This document shows, piece by piece, positions 35,089 to 43,835 of a stretch of 64,000 bases of DNA. Within the stretch, counting starts at the first letter, position 1. Each line of letters starts with the position of its first letter. Under the pieces are notes generated by a model. That model searched no databases and had not been told where the DNA came from. It was given only the letters and a program-made list of their open reading frames with translations. Position numbers and translations under genes: made by a program. The DNA comes from Actinomycetospora succinea (lineage in GTDB: Bacteria > Actinomycetota > Actinomycetes > Mycobacteriales > Pseudonocardiaceae): the NCBI RefSeq assembly GCF_004363095.1, contig NZ_SNYO01000001.1, positions 1,116,001 through 1,180,000 of the forward strand, read 5' to 3'.

Positions 35089-35398
35089 CGTCATCTCCCT
35101 CCGTCGAGGCTTCGGACGTGAGTCCGAGCCCGCGAGCTCCGGTCGAGCGACCGTCGCTTCTCCACTGTGTCAGACGCCGACCGCGACCGCTCGTGTTCAC
35201 GCGCCGCTTTGTCGTCCGTCACGAACCGCTCATCGGTGGTGAGGGACCGCTTGTTCCGGGGTAGGACGAGAGACCACCCGATCGGGAGTCGATCTTGCGC
35301 GACGAGCGGTCCGCGGTCGCCGGGCGCGCCGCGACACCCGGACGGTCACGCGCGGACGTCACCGCTCGGCCCGCGTCGCCCACTAGCCTGGGCCGACC
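35089..35398. other. Intergenic region with divergent promoters
   Basis: Separates DUF7455 (minus) from the glutamine-synthetase-like gene (plus). TAGCCT at 35384-35389 lies 9 nt before the ATG of the latter and is its probable -10. The remainder, including the AT-richer stretch 35160-35290, holds no gene I can support. Confidence 0.5.
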
Positions 35399-36790
35399 AT
35401 GCGGCCGGGTGGAGGGAAGGCAGCGGTGGGCGACATCGGGACGCGCGCGGCGGGGCTCGTCGACGGGCTGCGCGAGCGCGGCGTGGCGGGCGTGACGGTC
35501 GTGTGGGCGGACAACAACGGCATCCCGCGCTCGCGGACCGTGCCGGTGGGCTCGCTGCCGGAGGTGGCCGAGCACGGCATCGGGGTGAGCACCGTCTTCT
35601 CGATCTTCGACACCAACGACGGCATCCAGTACGGCGCCCCGGGACGCGAGACGCCCTCGGGCGACGTGCGCCTGGTGCCCGACCTCGACCGGCTCACGCC
35701 GCTGGCCGGCCAGCCGGGCCTCGCGTGGGCGCCGGGCACGCAGGTGAGCGTCGACGGGTCGCCCTGGCCGTGGGACCAGCGCTCGCTGCTGACCTCCACG
35801 GTCGACGGGCTCGCGGCGCGCGGCTTCACGGCGCTGGTGGGCTACGAGATGGAGTTCGCGGTCAGCCTGCCGAGCGAGGACGGGGCGGTCGTCCCGGCCT
35901 ACCGGAGCCCCGCGTACAGCCCGCACGCCCTGCTCGAGATCGACGCGTTCGTCACCGACGTCCTGCGCGACGCCGAGGCGAACGGGCTGCGCATCGGCCA
36001 GTTCCACGCCGAGTACGGGCCCGGCCAGGTCGAGCTCTCGCTCGGCGCCGCGGACCCCGTGAGGGCCGCCGACGACCAGCTGCTGGCCCGCCAGACCGTC
36101 CTCGCCGCCGCGGCGCGCCACGGGCTGCGGGTCAGCTTCGCGCCGCTGCCGTCGCTGAACCTCGCGGGCAACGGCTGGCACGCCCACACCTCGCTGTGGC
36201 GTGACGGGCAGAACCTGCTCGCCGGCGGCGAGGAGGGCCCGGGGACGACGGCGGGCAGCGCCTACATCGCGGGCCTCCTGCGGGACCTGCCCGCGCTCGC
36301 GGCGATCACCGCCCCGTCGATCGGGTCCATGGCGCGGCTGCGGCCCGGGTTCTTCGCCGGTGCCTACGGGTTCTGGGGGATCGAGAACCGCGAGGCCCCC
36401 GTGCGCTACGTCGCGGGCTCGGAGCTGCTCGGCCTGGACCACGCGAACGTCGAGCTCAAGGTCTCCGACGCCTCCGCGAACCCCTACCTCGCGCTCGCCG
36501 CGATCCTCACCTCCGGCGTCGCGGGGGTCGAGGAGAACCTCGTGCCGCCCGCGGCGATCGCGTCCGACCCGGGGACCTGGAAGAAGAAGGAACGGGCCGC
36601 GGAGGGCCTCGAGAAGCTGCCCACCACCCAGGCCGAGCAGGAGGGCGCACTGGTGGCCTGCCCGCGCCTCACCGAGCTGCTGGGCCCCGAGCGCCTCAGC
36701 GCCTTCCTGGCGGTGCGCCGCGCCGACGCGGCCTTCGCCGCCGACCGCGAGATCGAGGACGTCCTCGCGGCCTGGCGCTGGAGGTACTAG
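35399..36790 (+). CDS. Glutamine-synthetase-family gamma-glutamyl ligase (GlnA3/GlnA4-like)
   Basis: 463 aa with the GS beta-grasp (VVWADNNGIPRSR) and catalytic domain. Metal/ATP residues appear in GYEMEFAV, FHAEYGPGQVELSLG and NGWHAHTSLW, and the nucleotide/phosphate region in GFWGIENREAPVRYV. The adenylylated Tyr loop (NLY) of true GlnA is missing, and the C terminus differs, so it is probably a gamma-glutamylamine-type or detoxifying ligase for a polyamine, ethanolamine or similar substrate (inference). Overlaps cysQ tail to tail by CTAG. A FluG-like amidohydrolase is encoded at 58857. Confidence 0.85.
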   Translation: MRPGGGKAAVGDIGTRAAGLVDGLRERGVAGVTVVWADNNGIPRSRTVPVGSLPEVAEHGIGVSTVFSIFDTNDGIQYGAPGRETPSGDVRLVPDLDRLTPLAGQPGLAWAPGTQVSVDGSPWPWDQRSLLTSTVDGLAARGFTALVGYEMEFAVSLPSEDGAVVPAYRSPAYSPHALLEIDAFVTDVLRDAEANGLRIGQFHAEYGPGQVELSLGAADPVRAADDQLLARQTVLAAAARHGLRVSFAPLPSLNLAGNGWHAHTSLWRDGQNLLAGGEEGPGTTAGSAYIAGLLRDLPALAAITAPSIGSMARLRPGFFAGAYGFWGIENREAPVRYVAGSELLGLDHANVELKVSDASANPYLALAAILTSGVAGVEENLVPPAAIASDPGTWKKKERAAEGLEKLPTTQAEQEGALVACPRLTELLGPERLSAFLAVRRADAAFAADREIEDVLAAWRWRY

Positions 36791-37584
36791 CCCAGCAGCA
36801 CGTCGAGGATCGCGTCGTGCACGGCGGGCCGGGCGATGAGCAGGTCGGGGGAGTAGGGGTCGTCGGCGCCGAAGGGCAGCGGCGAGCCGTCGAGGCGGGT
36901 GACGCGCAGCCCGGCGCCGACGGCGACGGCGGCCGGCGCGGCGTTGTCCCACTCGTACTGGCCGCCCGAGTGCAGGTAGGCGTCGACCTCGCCGTCGACG
37001 ACCGCGAGGGTCTTCACCCCGGCCGCGGACAGCGCGACCGTGCGCACCGGGAAGACCGCCGCGAGCCGGCGCAGCTCGACCGGCGGGCGGGAGCGGCTCA
37101 CCGTGATCGTCAGGCCGCGCTCGGGGTCGACCGGGGTGTCCGGCAGCGGCGCGACCGTGGCCGAGTCGGCCAGCTCGCCGCGCGCGGGCAGCGACACGGC
37201 GCCGGCGGCGAGGGCGCCGTCGACGACGAGCGCGACGTGCACGCCCCACTCGTCGCCCCCGCGGCCGTAGCCGCTCGAGCCGTCGAGGGGGTCGACGATC
37301 CAGAGCCGGTGCGCGCCGCGACGGGGCGCCGGGTCCTGCGTGCCCTCCTCGGAGAGCACCGCGTCGTCCGGCCGGTGGCGCTGCAGGGCGCCGACGAGGA
37401 ACTCGTGGGCCTCGGCGTCGCCGCGGTACTCGCGGTCGCGCCCCGGGCCGGTGTCGTCGCGGAGCTCGAGGAGCAGCGCGCCGGTGGCGTCGGCCAGCTC
37501 GCGGGCCAGGGCCGCGTCCTCGGCGAGGGTGGGCTCGCCGGTCGTGTCGGCGGTGCTCGTCGGCTCGTTCCTCGCGGCACTCAC
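36787..37584 (-). CDS. cysQ: 3'(2'),5'-bisphosphate nucleotidase, CysQ-like
   Basis: Inositol-monophosphatase-fold, Mg-dependent and Li-sensitive family that removes the 3'-phosphate of PAP/PAPS. Metal-binding motifs: LSEEG (Glu), WIVDPLDGSSGYG and YEWDNAAPAAVA (usual EWDxAAGxA). 265 aa. The GTG at 37584 is supported by CAGGAT six bases upstream; the upstream GTG at 37617 would add 11 residues of no clear role. Its gene is last in a minus-strand run with a hypothetical gene and gvpJ. Confidence 0.85.
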   Translation of the reverse strand: MSAARNEPTSTADTTGEPTLAEDAALARELADATGALLLELRDDTGPGRDREYRGDAEAHEFLVGALQRHRPDDAVLSEEGTQDPAPRRGAHRLWIVDPLDGSSGYGRGGDEWGVHVALVVDGALAAGAVSLPARGELADSATVAPLPDTPVDPERGLTITVSRSRPPVELRRLAAVFPVRTVALSAAGVKTLAVVDGEVDAYLHSGGQYEWDNAAPAAVAVGAGLRVTRLDGSPLPFGADDPYSPDLLIARPAVHDAILDVLLG

Positions 37585-37640
37585 CCCCCGATCCTGCCCG
37601 ACGGCACGCGGCGGCACCGTGCGGGTGGGGGTGATCCGCG

Positions 37641-37940
37641 TCAGGGCATCTCGGCCGCGGTGAGGACGCTCGCGAGCTCGTGGAGCACGGCGGCGCGGGC
37701 GTCGTCGGCACCGGGGGCGGTGTCCTCGCGCTGGTCGAGCAGCAGCCGCGAGAGGCTCGCGAGGCTGATCACCTGCGCCGCGAACTCCTCCGGTCCGCCC
37801 AGCTCGCCCAGCAGCGCGCCGACCGCGTCCAGGTCGCCGGCGTCCATGCCCCGGATCAGCGCCACCGAGCGTCGGTGGATCTCGGCGGGGTCGGTGTCGG
37901 GCAGGTCGCTCTGGGGATCGGGCTGCACGGGCGCCAGCAT
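37641..37940 (-). CDS. Hypothetical small helical protein
   Basis: 99 aa, acidic, predicted all-helical (PAEIHRRSVALIRGMDAGDLDAVGALLGEL), no signal peptide, no cysteine motif. No family recognised. It lies 23 bp downstream of gvpJ and 56 bp upstream of cysQ on the same strand with codon use like its neighbours, which is why it is called. Confidence 0.6.
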   Translation of the reverse strand: MLAPVQPDPQSDLPDTDPAEIHRRSVALIRGMDAGDLDAVGALLGELGGPEEFAAQVISLASLSRLLLDQREDTAPGADDARAAVLHELASVLTAAEMP

Positions 37941-37963
37941 GTCAGTCGCCCCCGGGCCCGGTG

Positions 37964-38335
37964 CTACCCGCGGCGGCGCCGCTTCTTCTCCTTGCGCTCC
38001 TCGCGGAGCTCCCGCCAGGTCTCCTGGCCGGCGTCGAGGACGCCCTTGGTGATCCCCTTCGCGGCGCCCTTGCTCACGTTCTCCGTCATGTGGCCCCCCA
38101 GCTCGGTGAGCCCCTTGCCGCCCTTCTCGTGCAGGTCGAGACGGTTGGTGGCCTCGGCGAAGCGCAGGTAGGTGTCGACGCTCGCGACGACGATCCGCGC
38201 GTCGATCGTCACCAGCTCGATCCCGACCACCGAGATCTTGACGAAGGCGTCGATCACGAGACCCTTGTCGAGGATCAGGTCGAGCACCTCGGCCAGCCCG
38301 CCCTGGGGCGACCGCCGGACACCGGGGGAGGTCAC
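37964..38335 (-). CDS. gvpJ: Orphan gas vesicle protein GvpJ/GvpA family
   Basis: 123 aa. The GvpA-family core is unmistakable: [37 protein letters not shown] and [10 protein letters not shown]. Beyond it is a basic 45-residue tail ([13 protein letters not shown]), longer than the shell protein GvpA and more like minor GvpJ-type proteins. No other gvp gene (F, N, G, L, S, K, V, W) is in the window, so gas vesicles cannot be made from this locus alone. GTG start supported by TAGACT seven bases upstream. Divergent from the GT39 gene over 30 bp. Confidence 0.87.
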   Translation of the reverse strand: MTSPGVRRSPQGGLAEVLDLILDKGLVIDAFVKISVVGIELVTIDARIVVASVDTYLRFAEATNRLDLHEKGGKGLTELGGHMTENVSKGAAKGITKGVLDAGQETWRELREERKEKKRRRRG

Positions 38336-38342
38336 GGCGAGG

Positions 38343-38348
38343 AGTCTA
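38343..38348 (-). promoter_or_regulatory. -10 element TAGACT for leaderless gvpJ
   Basis: On the minus strand TAGACT is 7 nt before the gvpJ GTG, with no ribosome site between. It lies only 18 bp from the start of the divergent GT39 gene. Confidence 0.45.
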
Positions 38349-38365
38349 GGAAGGCGGTACCGAAC

Positions 38366-39859
38366 GTGACCATCGTCCGGACGGCCCCACACGTCCGGCT
38401 GCTCGCGGCCGCCCCGTGGGTGATCGGGATCGCGGTCACCCTGCTGCTGCTCGCGGTGTCGGCGCGCTACGGCTTCCACCGCGACGAGTTCTACTACCTC
38501 GTCTCGGGCCGGCACCCCGCGTGGGGCTACGTCGACAACCCGCCCCTGACGCCCGCGCTCGCGCGGTGGCAGGCCGCGCTGTTCGGTGTCTCACCGACGG
38601 CCCTGCGCGTCGTCCCGGCGCTCGCGATCGGGCTCTGCGTCGTGATCACCGGGCGGATCGCGCGCGAGCTCGGGGGCGACCGCGTCGCCGCGGCGGTGAC
38701 GGCCGCCTGCACGGCCGGGGCTGCGTTCCCGCTGGCCACCGGGCACATGCTCTCGACGAGCACGATCGACGTCCTCGTGTGGACGGCGCTGTCGTGGCTG
38801 CTGGTGCGCGCCCTGCGCGACGGCGGCCGGGTGTGGCTCGCGGTCGGGCTGGTGGCCGGCGTCGGGCTGCTGAACAAGTCCCTGGTCGCCGCGTTCCTCG
38901 GCGTCGTGGCGGTCGGGGTGCTCGCCGTCGGGCCGCGGCGGGTGTTCCGCGACCCCTGGCTGTGGGGTGCCGCGGTGCTGGCGCTCGCGGTGTGGGCGCC
39001 GCACCTGGTCTGGCAGGCCGCCCACGGCTGGCCGCAGCTGGCGTTCGGGCAGCAGATCGCCACCGTCGGCAACGGCGGCAGCGAGCCCCGGTGGACGTTC
39101 CCGCTCTTCCAGCTCATCGAGGTCAGCCCGTTCCTCGTGCCGGTGTGGGTCGCGGGGCTGTGGCGTCTGGTCCGCGACCCCGCGGTGGCCCACGCCCGGG
39201 CGTTCGCCGTCGCGTACGGGCTGCTGTTCGTGCTGCTGCTCGCGGCCGGCGGCAAGCACTACTACCTCGCCGGCCTGTACCCGGTGCTGCTCGCGGCCGG
39301 CGCGGTCCCCGTCGTCGCGTGGATGCGGCGCGCCCGGGCCCGAGCCCGGCTGGTGACGGCCGTGCTCGTCGCCAACGCCGTGGTCGTGGCGTGGCTGATG
39401 CTGCCGATCGTGCCCGTGCGCTCCCTGCCCGGGAGCCCGCAGGTCGCGGTGTCGCCCATCCCCGCCGAGACGGTGGGATGGCCCGCGTTCGTGGCGACGG
39501 TGGCGGACGTGAGCCGGGGCGCGCCGCCCGGCACCGTCGTGCTGGCCGGCAACTACGGCGAGGCGGGCGCGGTGGACGTCTTCCGCGACGACCTCGGGGC
39601 CGCCGGCCTCCCGCCCGCCTACAGCGGCCAGAACAGCTACGCCGACTGGGGCCCGCCGCCCGAGTCGGCGACGACCGTCGTGGCCGTCGGCTACGACGAG
39701 GCGACGTTGCGGCGCTGGTTCGCCGACGTGCGCGTCGTGACCCGGATCGAGAACGAGGTCGGCGTCGACAACGAGGAGCGCGGCGCGCCGGTTGCGGTCG
39801 CGTCGGGGCGCCGCGACACCTGGGCCGCGCTCTGGCCGCGGATCCGCCGGTTGGCCTGA
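38366..39859 (+). CDS. GT39-type membrane glycosyltransferase (ArnT/PMT-like)
   Basis: 497 aa, eleven or so membrane spans. The first extracytoplasmic loop has the family's catalytic Asp-Glu in [15 protein letters not shown], followed by [11 protein letters not shown]. The last 120 residues form an extracytoplasmic domain ([18 protein letters not shown]). It should transfer a sugar from a polyprenyl-phosphate donor to an outer substrate; donor and acceptor are unknown. GTG start with AGGAAGG about 12 bp upstream. It ends at TGATCA shared with the next convergent frame. Confidence 0.84.
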   Translation: MTIVRTAPHVRLLAAAPWVIGIAVTLLLLAVSARYGFHRDEFYYLVSGRHPAWGYVDNPPLTPALARWQAALFGVSPTALRVVPALAIGLCVVITGRIARELGGDRVAAAVTAACTAGAAFPLATGHMLSTSTIDVLVWTALSWLLVRALRDGGRVWLAVGLVAGVGLLNKSLVAAFLGVVAVGVLAVGPRRVFRDPWLWGAAVLALAVWAPHLVWQAAHGWPQLAFGQQIATVGNGGSEPRWTFPLFQLIEVSPFLVPVWVAGLWRLVRDPAVAHARAFAVAYGLLFVLLLAAGGKHYYLAGLYPVLLAAGAVPVVAWMRRARARARLVTAVLVANAVVVAWLMLPIVPVRSLPGSPQVAVSPIPAETVGWPAFVATVADVSRGAPPGTVVLAGNYGEAGAVDVFRDDLGAAGLPPAYSGQNSYADWGPPPESATTVVAVGYDEATLRRWFADVRVVTRIENEVGVDNEERGAPVAVASGRRDTWAALWPRIRRLA

Positions 39860-40150
39860 TCAGCAGCCCTCGTCCTCCGCGCGCTGCTGCTGCTCCTCCT
39901 CCTCGAGCGCGTCGTCGAGCAGGCGCTCCAGGCCCTGGATGCTCCGGTGGGGGCCCGAGCGGTCGAGCACGACGGGCTCCTCGGGGACGCCCGCCTCCGC
40001 GAGACCCTCCGTGATGTGATGAACTGTGTACAGACTGTGCACACCGGCGCGGTCCGCGGCGACGTGCCGCGGCGGGGGGACCCAGTCCGGGGACCGTGGG
40101 TCCCTGTCGTCAGGAGGGTCGTCATGGACCTCATCGTCAGCCACTGGCAC
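39860..40150 (-). CDS. Hypothetical acidic protein (uncertain)
   Basis: 96 aa from the GTG at 40150, or 60 aa from the GTG at 40042. The C-terminal half, HRSIQGLERLLDDALEEEEQQQ, is helical and acidic; the N-terminal third is Asp/Pro-rich and less convincing. No family. The 5' end overlaps the oppositely oriented zinc-ribbon gene, so one of the two, or the longer start, may be wrong. It lies downstream of fmdA on the same strand but beyond that small gene. Confidence 0.4.
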   Translation of the reverse strand: MPVADDEVHDDPPDDRDPRSPDWVPPPRHVAADRAGVHSLYTVHHITEGLAEAGVPEEPVVLDRSGPHRSIQGLERLLDDALEEEEQQQRAEDEGC

Positions 40151-40276
40151 TGTCCTCGCTGCGACGTCGGCGGTCGGGACCGCGAGCCCGAGCCGTCGTG
40201 CTGGAACTGCGGTGGCGCGGCGGTCGTCACCTCCCGCCCGCGGGTGGACGGTGACGACGCGCCGGTCACCTCCTGA
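40124..40276 (+). CDS. Zinc-ribbon miniprotein
   Basis: 50 aa. Cysteine pairs CPRC near residue 10 and CWNC near residue 28 form a rubredoxin/zinc-ribbon-like site between two short strands. AGGAGGG directly upstream of the ATG (6-8 nt) is one of the best ribosome sites in the region, which is why this short frame is called. It converges on fmdA, their stops sharing TGATCA. Function unknown; it is reminiscent of, but shorter than, FmdB. Confidence 0.65.
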   Translation: MDLIVSHWHCPRCDVGGRDREPEPSCWNCGGAAVVTSRPRVDGDDAPVTS

Positions 40277-41527
40277 TCAGCCGGCCACCGCCGACATCCC
40301 GCGGTCGGCCTTGGCCGGACCGGCCGCCGAGGGGCGGATGTCGAAGTCGAAGATGGCGGTCGGCAGGTAGAGCGAGCAGCAGGCGTTCGGGATGTCCACC
40401 ACGCCGCTGACCCGGCCCTCGATCGGCGCCGAGCCGAGCAGCAGGTACGCCTGCTCGCCGGTGTAGCCGAACTTCTTGAGGTACTCGACGGCGTTGAGGC
40501 ACGCCCGCTTGTAGGCCAGCGTCGCGTCGAGGTACTCGTTGGTGTCGTCGGCGTCGACCGAGATGCCGATGAACGTGAGGAACTCGGAGTAGCGCGGCTC
40601 CACGTTGCCCGGCATGAAGATCGGGTTGGTGGTGACCCCGTAGGTCTCCATGCCGCCCTTGATGAGGTCGACGCCGAAGTCGATGAACCCGCCCATCTCG
40701 ATGGCGCCGCAGAACGTGATCTCGCCGTCGCCCTGGCTGAAGTGCAGGTCGCCGCCCGAGAGCTTCGCGTCCGCGACGTGCACGGGGTAGTAGACCCGGC
40801 TGCCGCGCGTGAAGTTCTTGATGTCGTGGTTGCCGCCGTTCTCGCGGGCGGGCACGGTGCGCGCGCCCTCCCGCGCGATCTGCTCGGCGAGCGACCCGGT
40901 GGCCTGGCCCCCGAGCGAGCTCTGGACCAGCGGCGGCAACGCCAGCGGCGGCACACGGTCCGGGTCGCGGTCGATCAGCGCCTGCTCGCGGCGGTTCCAG
41001 CGGGCGAGCAGCTCGGCCGACGGCGCGGTGCCGAACAGGCCGGGGTGCGTGATGCCGGTGTAGCGCACGCCGGGCAGGTGCCGCGAGGTCGCGACCTGGC
41101 CGTGGAAGTCCCAGATCGCCTTGGCCGCGTCCGGGTACTCGTCGGTGAGGAAGCCGCCGCCGTTCTGCTTCGAGAAGATGCCGGTGTAGCCCCAGCCCTG
41201 ACCGGGCGCGTCGCCGTACTCCTGGGGACCCTGGCAGGGGCCGAGGTCCAGGATGTCCACGACGAGCAGGTCACCCGGCTCGGCGCCCTCCACCCCGATG
41301 GGTCCGGACAGCATGTGCGCGACGCTCAGGTCGACGTCGCGGACGTCGTTGGCGGAGTCGTTGTTGCCGAGCTGCGCGTCGGTCCACTCCCGGCACTCCA
41401 CCCGGAACTCGCTGCCCGGGCGGACCATCGTGGCCAGCGGGATGTCCGGGTGCCACCGGTTGTGGCCGGGCACGGCCTGGTCGCGCATGGACTTGGACTG
41501 GTCGACCTCGAAGACGGTCTCGGGCAC
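40277..41527 (-). CDS. fmdA: Formamidase / acetamidase
   Basis: Hydrolyses formamide (or acetamide) to ammonia and formate (acetate). 416 aa, the FmdA length. Landmarks: HNRWHPDIPLATMVRPG near the start, DLLVVDILDLG, ENGGNHDIKN, SQGDGEITFCGAIEMGG, and NACCSLYLPTAIFDFDI at the end. GTG start with GAGAAGGTGA 7 nt upstream. It is the third gene of fmdB-amiS-fmdA, where AmiS would import the amide and FmdA release ammonium for nitrogen supply. Confidence 0.93.
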   Translation of the reverse strand: MPETVFEVDQSKSMRDQAVPGHNRWHPDIPLATMVRPGSEFRVECREWTDAQLGNNDSANDVRDVDLSVAHMLSGPIGVEGAEPGDLLVVDILDLGPCQGPQEYGDAPGQGWGYTGIFSKQNGGGFLTDEYPDAAKAIWDFHGQVATSRHLPGVRYTGITHPGLFGTAPSAELLARWNRREQALIDRDPDRVPPLALPPLVQSSLGGQATGSLAEQIAREGARTVPARENGGNHDIKNFTRGSRVYYPVHVADAKLSGGDLHFSQGDGEITFCGAIEMGGFIDFGVDLIKGGMETYGVTTNPIFMPGNVEPRYSEFLTFIGISVDADDTNEYLDATLAYKRACLNAVEYLKKFGYTGEQAYLLLGSAPIEGRVSGVVDIPNACCSLYLPTAIFDFDIRPSAAGPAKADRGMSAVAG

Positions 41528-41592
41528 GGGCGGTCACCTTCTCCATGACGGGGCCGGCGGTCGCCGACCCGGGGTTGCGGGTGCAGCGGGAA

Positions 41593-42258
41593 TCAGGTCC
41601 GGGCGTGGGCCGGGTCGGACGGGGTCTCGACGGGCGCCGGACCGCCCTCGCCGGCCTCCGCCGTCTTCGCCTTCGGCGGGCGCAACGTGGGCAGGAGGAC
41701 GACGAGCATCACGACGCCGATGGCGGCGAGCACGACGGCGGTCATGGTGGTCGCCGGCCACTGGCCGGTGAGCAGCAGGAAGCCGGGGATCGCCGCGGTG
41801 ATCCAGGCCTCGAGCAGCGTGACCCAGCCGGTGTAGCGCGTCAGCGACTCCCTCTTGAGGCCGAGGACCAGCCAGAACAGGGTCCAGAGGACGGCCCAGT
41901 ACAGCCAGATGACGCCGAGCCACGGGGCACCCGCGAGCGTGAAGTTCGCCCACGAGTAGCCGAGCGCGGCGATGGCCACGAACAGCGAGAACCACCCGAC
42001 GCCGGTGGTGTCGAGCCCGGCGAGCAGGCCGATCCCCACGTACAGGTAGGTGAAGCCGAAGAGGTACAGGCCGGACCCGGTCAGGATCAGCGCCGGGTCA
42101 CCGTCCGCCGTGAAGATCACGTAGGTCGGTGTGAGGACCTGGAGCCCGCCGACGAACAGGTTCATGACACCTGCGGCCTTGGGCTCGACGAAGCCGAGGA
42201 GCAGCAGTCCGTTCACGAACAGGACCGCGCCGACGTAGAACAGGCCGGTAGCTACCAC
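41593..42258 (-). CDS. amiS: AmiS/UreI-family amide or urea channel
   Basis: 221 aa, six membrane spans after residue 1 (GLFYVGAVLFVNGLLLLGFV, MNLFVGGLQVLTPTYVIF and so on), with TGSGLYLFGFTYLYVG and LGYSWANFTLAG typical of AmiS/UreI proton-gated urea or amide channels. A 30-residue polar tail follows. The GTG at 42258 has GGGAGGACC upstream, so the longer frame is not used. Located between fmdB and fmdA; likely amide uptake. Confidence 0.9.
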   Translation of the reverse strand: MVATGLFYVGAVLFVNGLLLLGFVEPKAAGVMNLFVGGLQVLTPTYVIFTADGDPALILTGSGLYLFGFTYLYVGIGLLAGLDTTGVGWFSLFVAIAALGYSWANFTLAGAPWLGVIWLYWAVLWTLFWLVLGLKRESLTRYTGWVTLLEAWITAAIPGFLLLTGQWPATTMTAVVLAAIGVVMLVVLLPTLRPPKAKTAEAGEGGPAPVETPSDPAHART

Positions 42259-42321
42259 TGGGGGTCCTCCCTGGACGAGGACGGCGATCCGGCGCGGGGG
42301 CCGGGCCGCCGGCACCTCGGG

Positions 42322-42558
42322 TCAGCGACGCGCGGTGCCCGAGGCGCGCGTGACCACCTCGGGGGAGTCGCTGCTCTTCTCCTCCCGCGCGAGGGCCGAC
42401 CGCAGCGCGGGGTTCATCTGGGCGAGCAGCGGAGCCGTCCACTGCCGCGGCGAGGGCGCAGCGCAGCGTGGGCAGTCCACGCGCTCCGGGGCCTCCCCCA
42501 TCGGGCGGGTCACATCGAAGGCGCCGCAGTCGGGGCAGCGGTAGGCGTACGTGGCCAT
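42322..42558 (-). CDS. fmdB: FmdB family zinc-ribbon regulator-like protein
   Basis: 78 aa. N-terminal MATYAYRCPDCGAFDV and DCPRCAAPSPRQW give two CxxC zinc-ribbon pairs as in FmdB, the putative regulator of formamidase. The tail is polar. GGGGAGGACG just before the ATG sets the start. First gene of the formamidase operon, 63 bp upstream of amiS. Confidence 0.9.
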   Translation of the reverse strand: MATYAYRCPDCGAFDVTRPMGEAPERVDCPRCAAPSPRQWTAPLLAQMNPALRSALAREEKSSDSPEVVTRASGTARR

Positions 42559-42590
42559 CGCGTCCTCCCCGGCACCGTTCCGCGCGAGCA

Positions 42591-42619
42591 GGAAATAGTT
42601 TCCATGCAGAGGTATCTGC
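42591..42619. promoter_or_regulatory. Two small dyads upstream of the formamidase operon
   Basis: GGAAA-TAG-TTTCC (42591-42603) and GCAGA-GGTA-TCTGC (42606-42619) sit 33-61 bp upstream of the fmdB start, in an AT-rich patch that is unusual for this genome. TATTTC within the first may be a -10. The spacing does not fit a canonical GlnR box. Candidate operator for amide or nitrogen control. Confidence 0.4.
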
Positions 42620-42641
42620 GGAGCAAGGACCAAAAAGCCCA

Positions 42642-42690
42642 GGTCCGGACGGCCGACCCCCTCCTCTGGTGCTCGTCGGCCGTCCGGACC
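42642..42690 (-). terminator. Intrinsic terminator of the O-methyltransferase gene
   Basis: Arms 42642-42657 and 42675-42690 are perfect 16-bp complements with a 17-nt loop. On the minus strand the stem is followed by CTGGGCTTTTTGG, a true T tract. It lies 6 bp after the gene's stop and insulates the formamidase operon. Confidence 0.85.
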
Positions 42691-42696
42691 AGGGCC

Positions 42697-43728
42697 CTAC
42701 TTCCGCGCGATCCCCGCGCTGGCCGGCCCCGCCAGGGGCACGATGTCGACCTCGCGGAAGCCGGCCTCGCGGCACCACCCGGCGAAGTCGCGCCCCGTGT
42801 AGTCGGCGGCGTCGCCGAACTCGATCAGCATGTTCAGCGACATCAGCAGGCCGAAGGCGTTCTCGCGCCGCGCGTCGTCGATGATGTTCTCCACCACGAT
42901 GAACGTGCCGCCGTCGGGGAGGGCGTCGTGGGCGGTCCGGATGAGGCGCCGTTTGTGCTCGGTGTTCCCGTCGTGCAGCACGTTCCCCATGGTGATCACG
43001 TCGGCCCGTGGCAACGGGTCGGCGGTGAAGTCGCCGGAGACGACCGCCACCCGGTCCGCGAGGCCGGCGTCGGCGACGGTCTTCCGCGCGATCGGCTCGA
43101 CGACCGGGAGGTCGAACGTCGTGCATCGCAGGTGCGGGTACCGCGACGCCAGGACGATGCTCAGCAGGCCCGTGCCCCCGCCGGCGTCGCAGATCGTCGA
43201 GTACGGCGTGAAGTCGACGGTGCTCGCCAGGGCCTCGAAGTTCCCCCGCTGGCTGCCCTCCATGGCGTGCATGAACTCCTCGAGCCGGGCGGGGTCGCGG
43301 GCGAGCGTCGCGAAGAACGGCTCGCCGTTGTCGCGCGTCTCGTTCTGGGGTCGCCCGGTCCGCAGGGCCTCGGTGAGCCCGCCCCAGAACCCGTAGAGGC
43401 GGCTGTTGCACATCTCGAGCAGCCCGCCGACGTAGCTCGGCAGCCGCTGGTCGAGGAAGGCGGCGGTGTCCGGGGTGTTGCCGTAGCGGGCCTCGGTGCC
43501 CTCGCCGTCCCGTTCGAGGAAGCGCAGGGCGACGAGGGCGTCGAGGAAGTCGTCGGTCGCCCGGGGATGCAGGCCGACCCGGTCGGCGATCGCGTCGCCC
43601 GTCATCGGTCCGGCCGCGCCGAGGTGGGTGAACAGGTGGAGCTCGACCGCCGAGAGCAAGGCCTTCGACGCCCAGAACGCCGAGCCGGTCTCGAGGATGT
43701 GGGACGGGTCGACCGGGGGTGCTGTCAT
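42697..43728 (-). CDS. SAM-dependent O-methyltransferase (COMT/hydroxyindole type)
   Basis: 343 aa. An N-terminal winged-helix dimerisation domain (ALLSAVELHLFTHLGAAGPM) is followed by the catalytic domain with TICDAGGGTGLLSIVLA (motif I), TTFDLP, VLHDGNTEHKRRLIRTAHDAL with the catalytic His-Asp, and FIVVENII. Such enzymes methylate phenolic hydroxyls in secondary metabolism or catabolism; the substrate is unknown. ATG with GGAGGCGTC. It lies downstream of the LuxR regulator on the same strand, which may control it. Confidence 0.87.
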   Translation of the reverse strand: MTAPPVDPSHILETGSAFWASKALLSAVELHLFTHLGAAGPMTGDAIADRVGLHPRATDDFLDALVALRFLERDGEGTEARYGNTPDTAAFLDQRLPSYVGGLLEMCNSRLYGFWGGLTEALRTGRPQNETRDNGEPFFATLARDPARLEEFMHAMEGSQRGNFEALASTVDFTPYSTICDAGGGTGLLSIVLASRYPHLRCTTFDLPVVEPIARKTVADAGLADRVAVVSGDFTADPLPRADVITMGNVLHDGNTEHKRRLIRTAHDALPDGGTFIVVENIIDDARRENAFGLLMSLNMLIEFGDAADYTGRDFAGWCREAGFREVDIVPLAGPASAGIARK

Positions 43729-43835
43729 GACGCCTCCTGGCGGACGTGACGGGGGTGACGACGGTCACGCTGCCGCTCGGCGGCGTCGCCCGGCTCCGGA
43801 CCGGGCCACGGAGACAGCGGGGCGGGAGTACGGAC

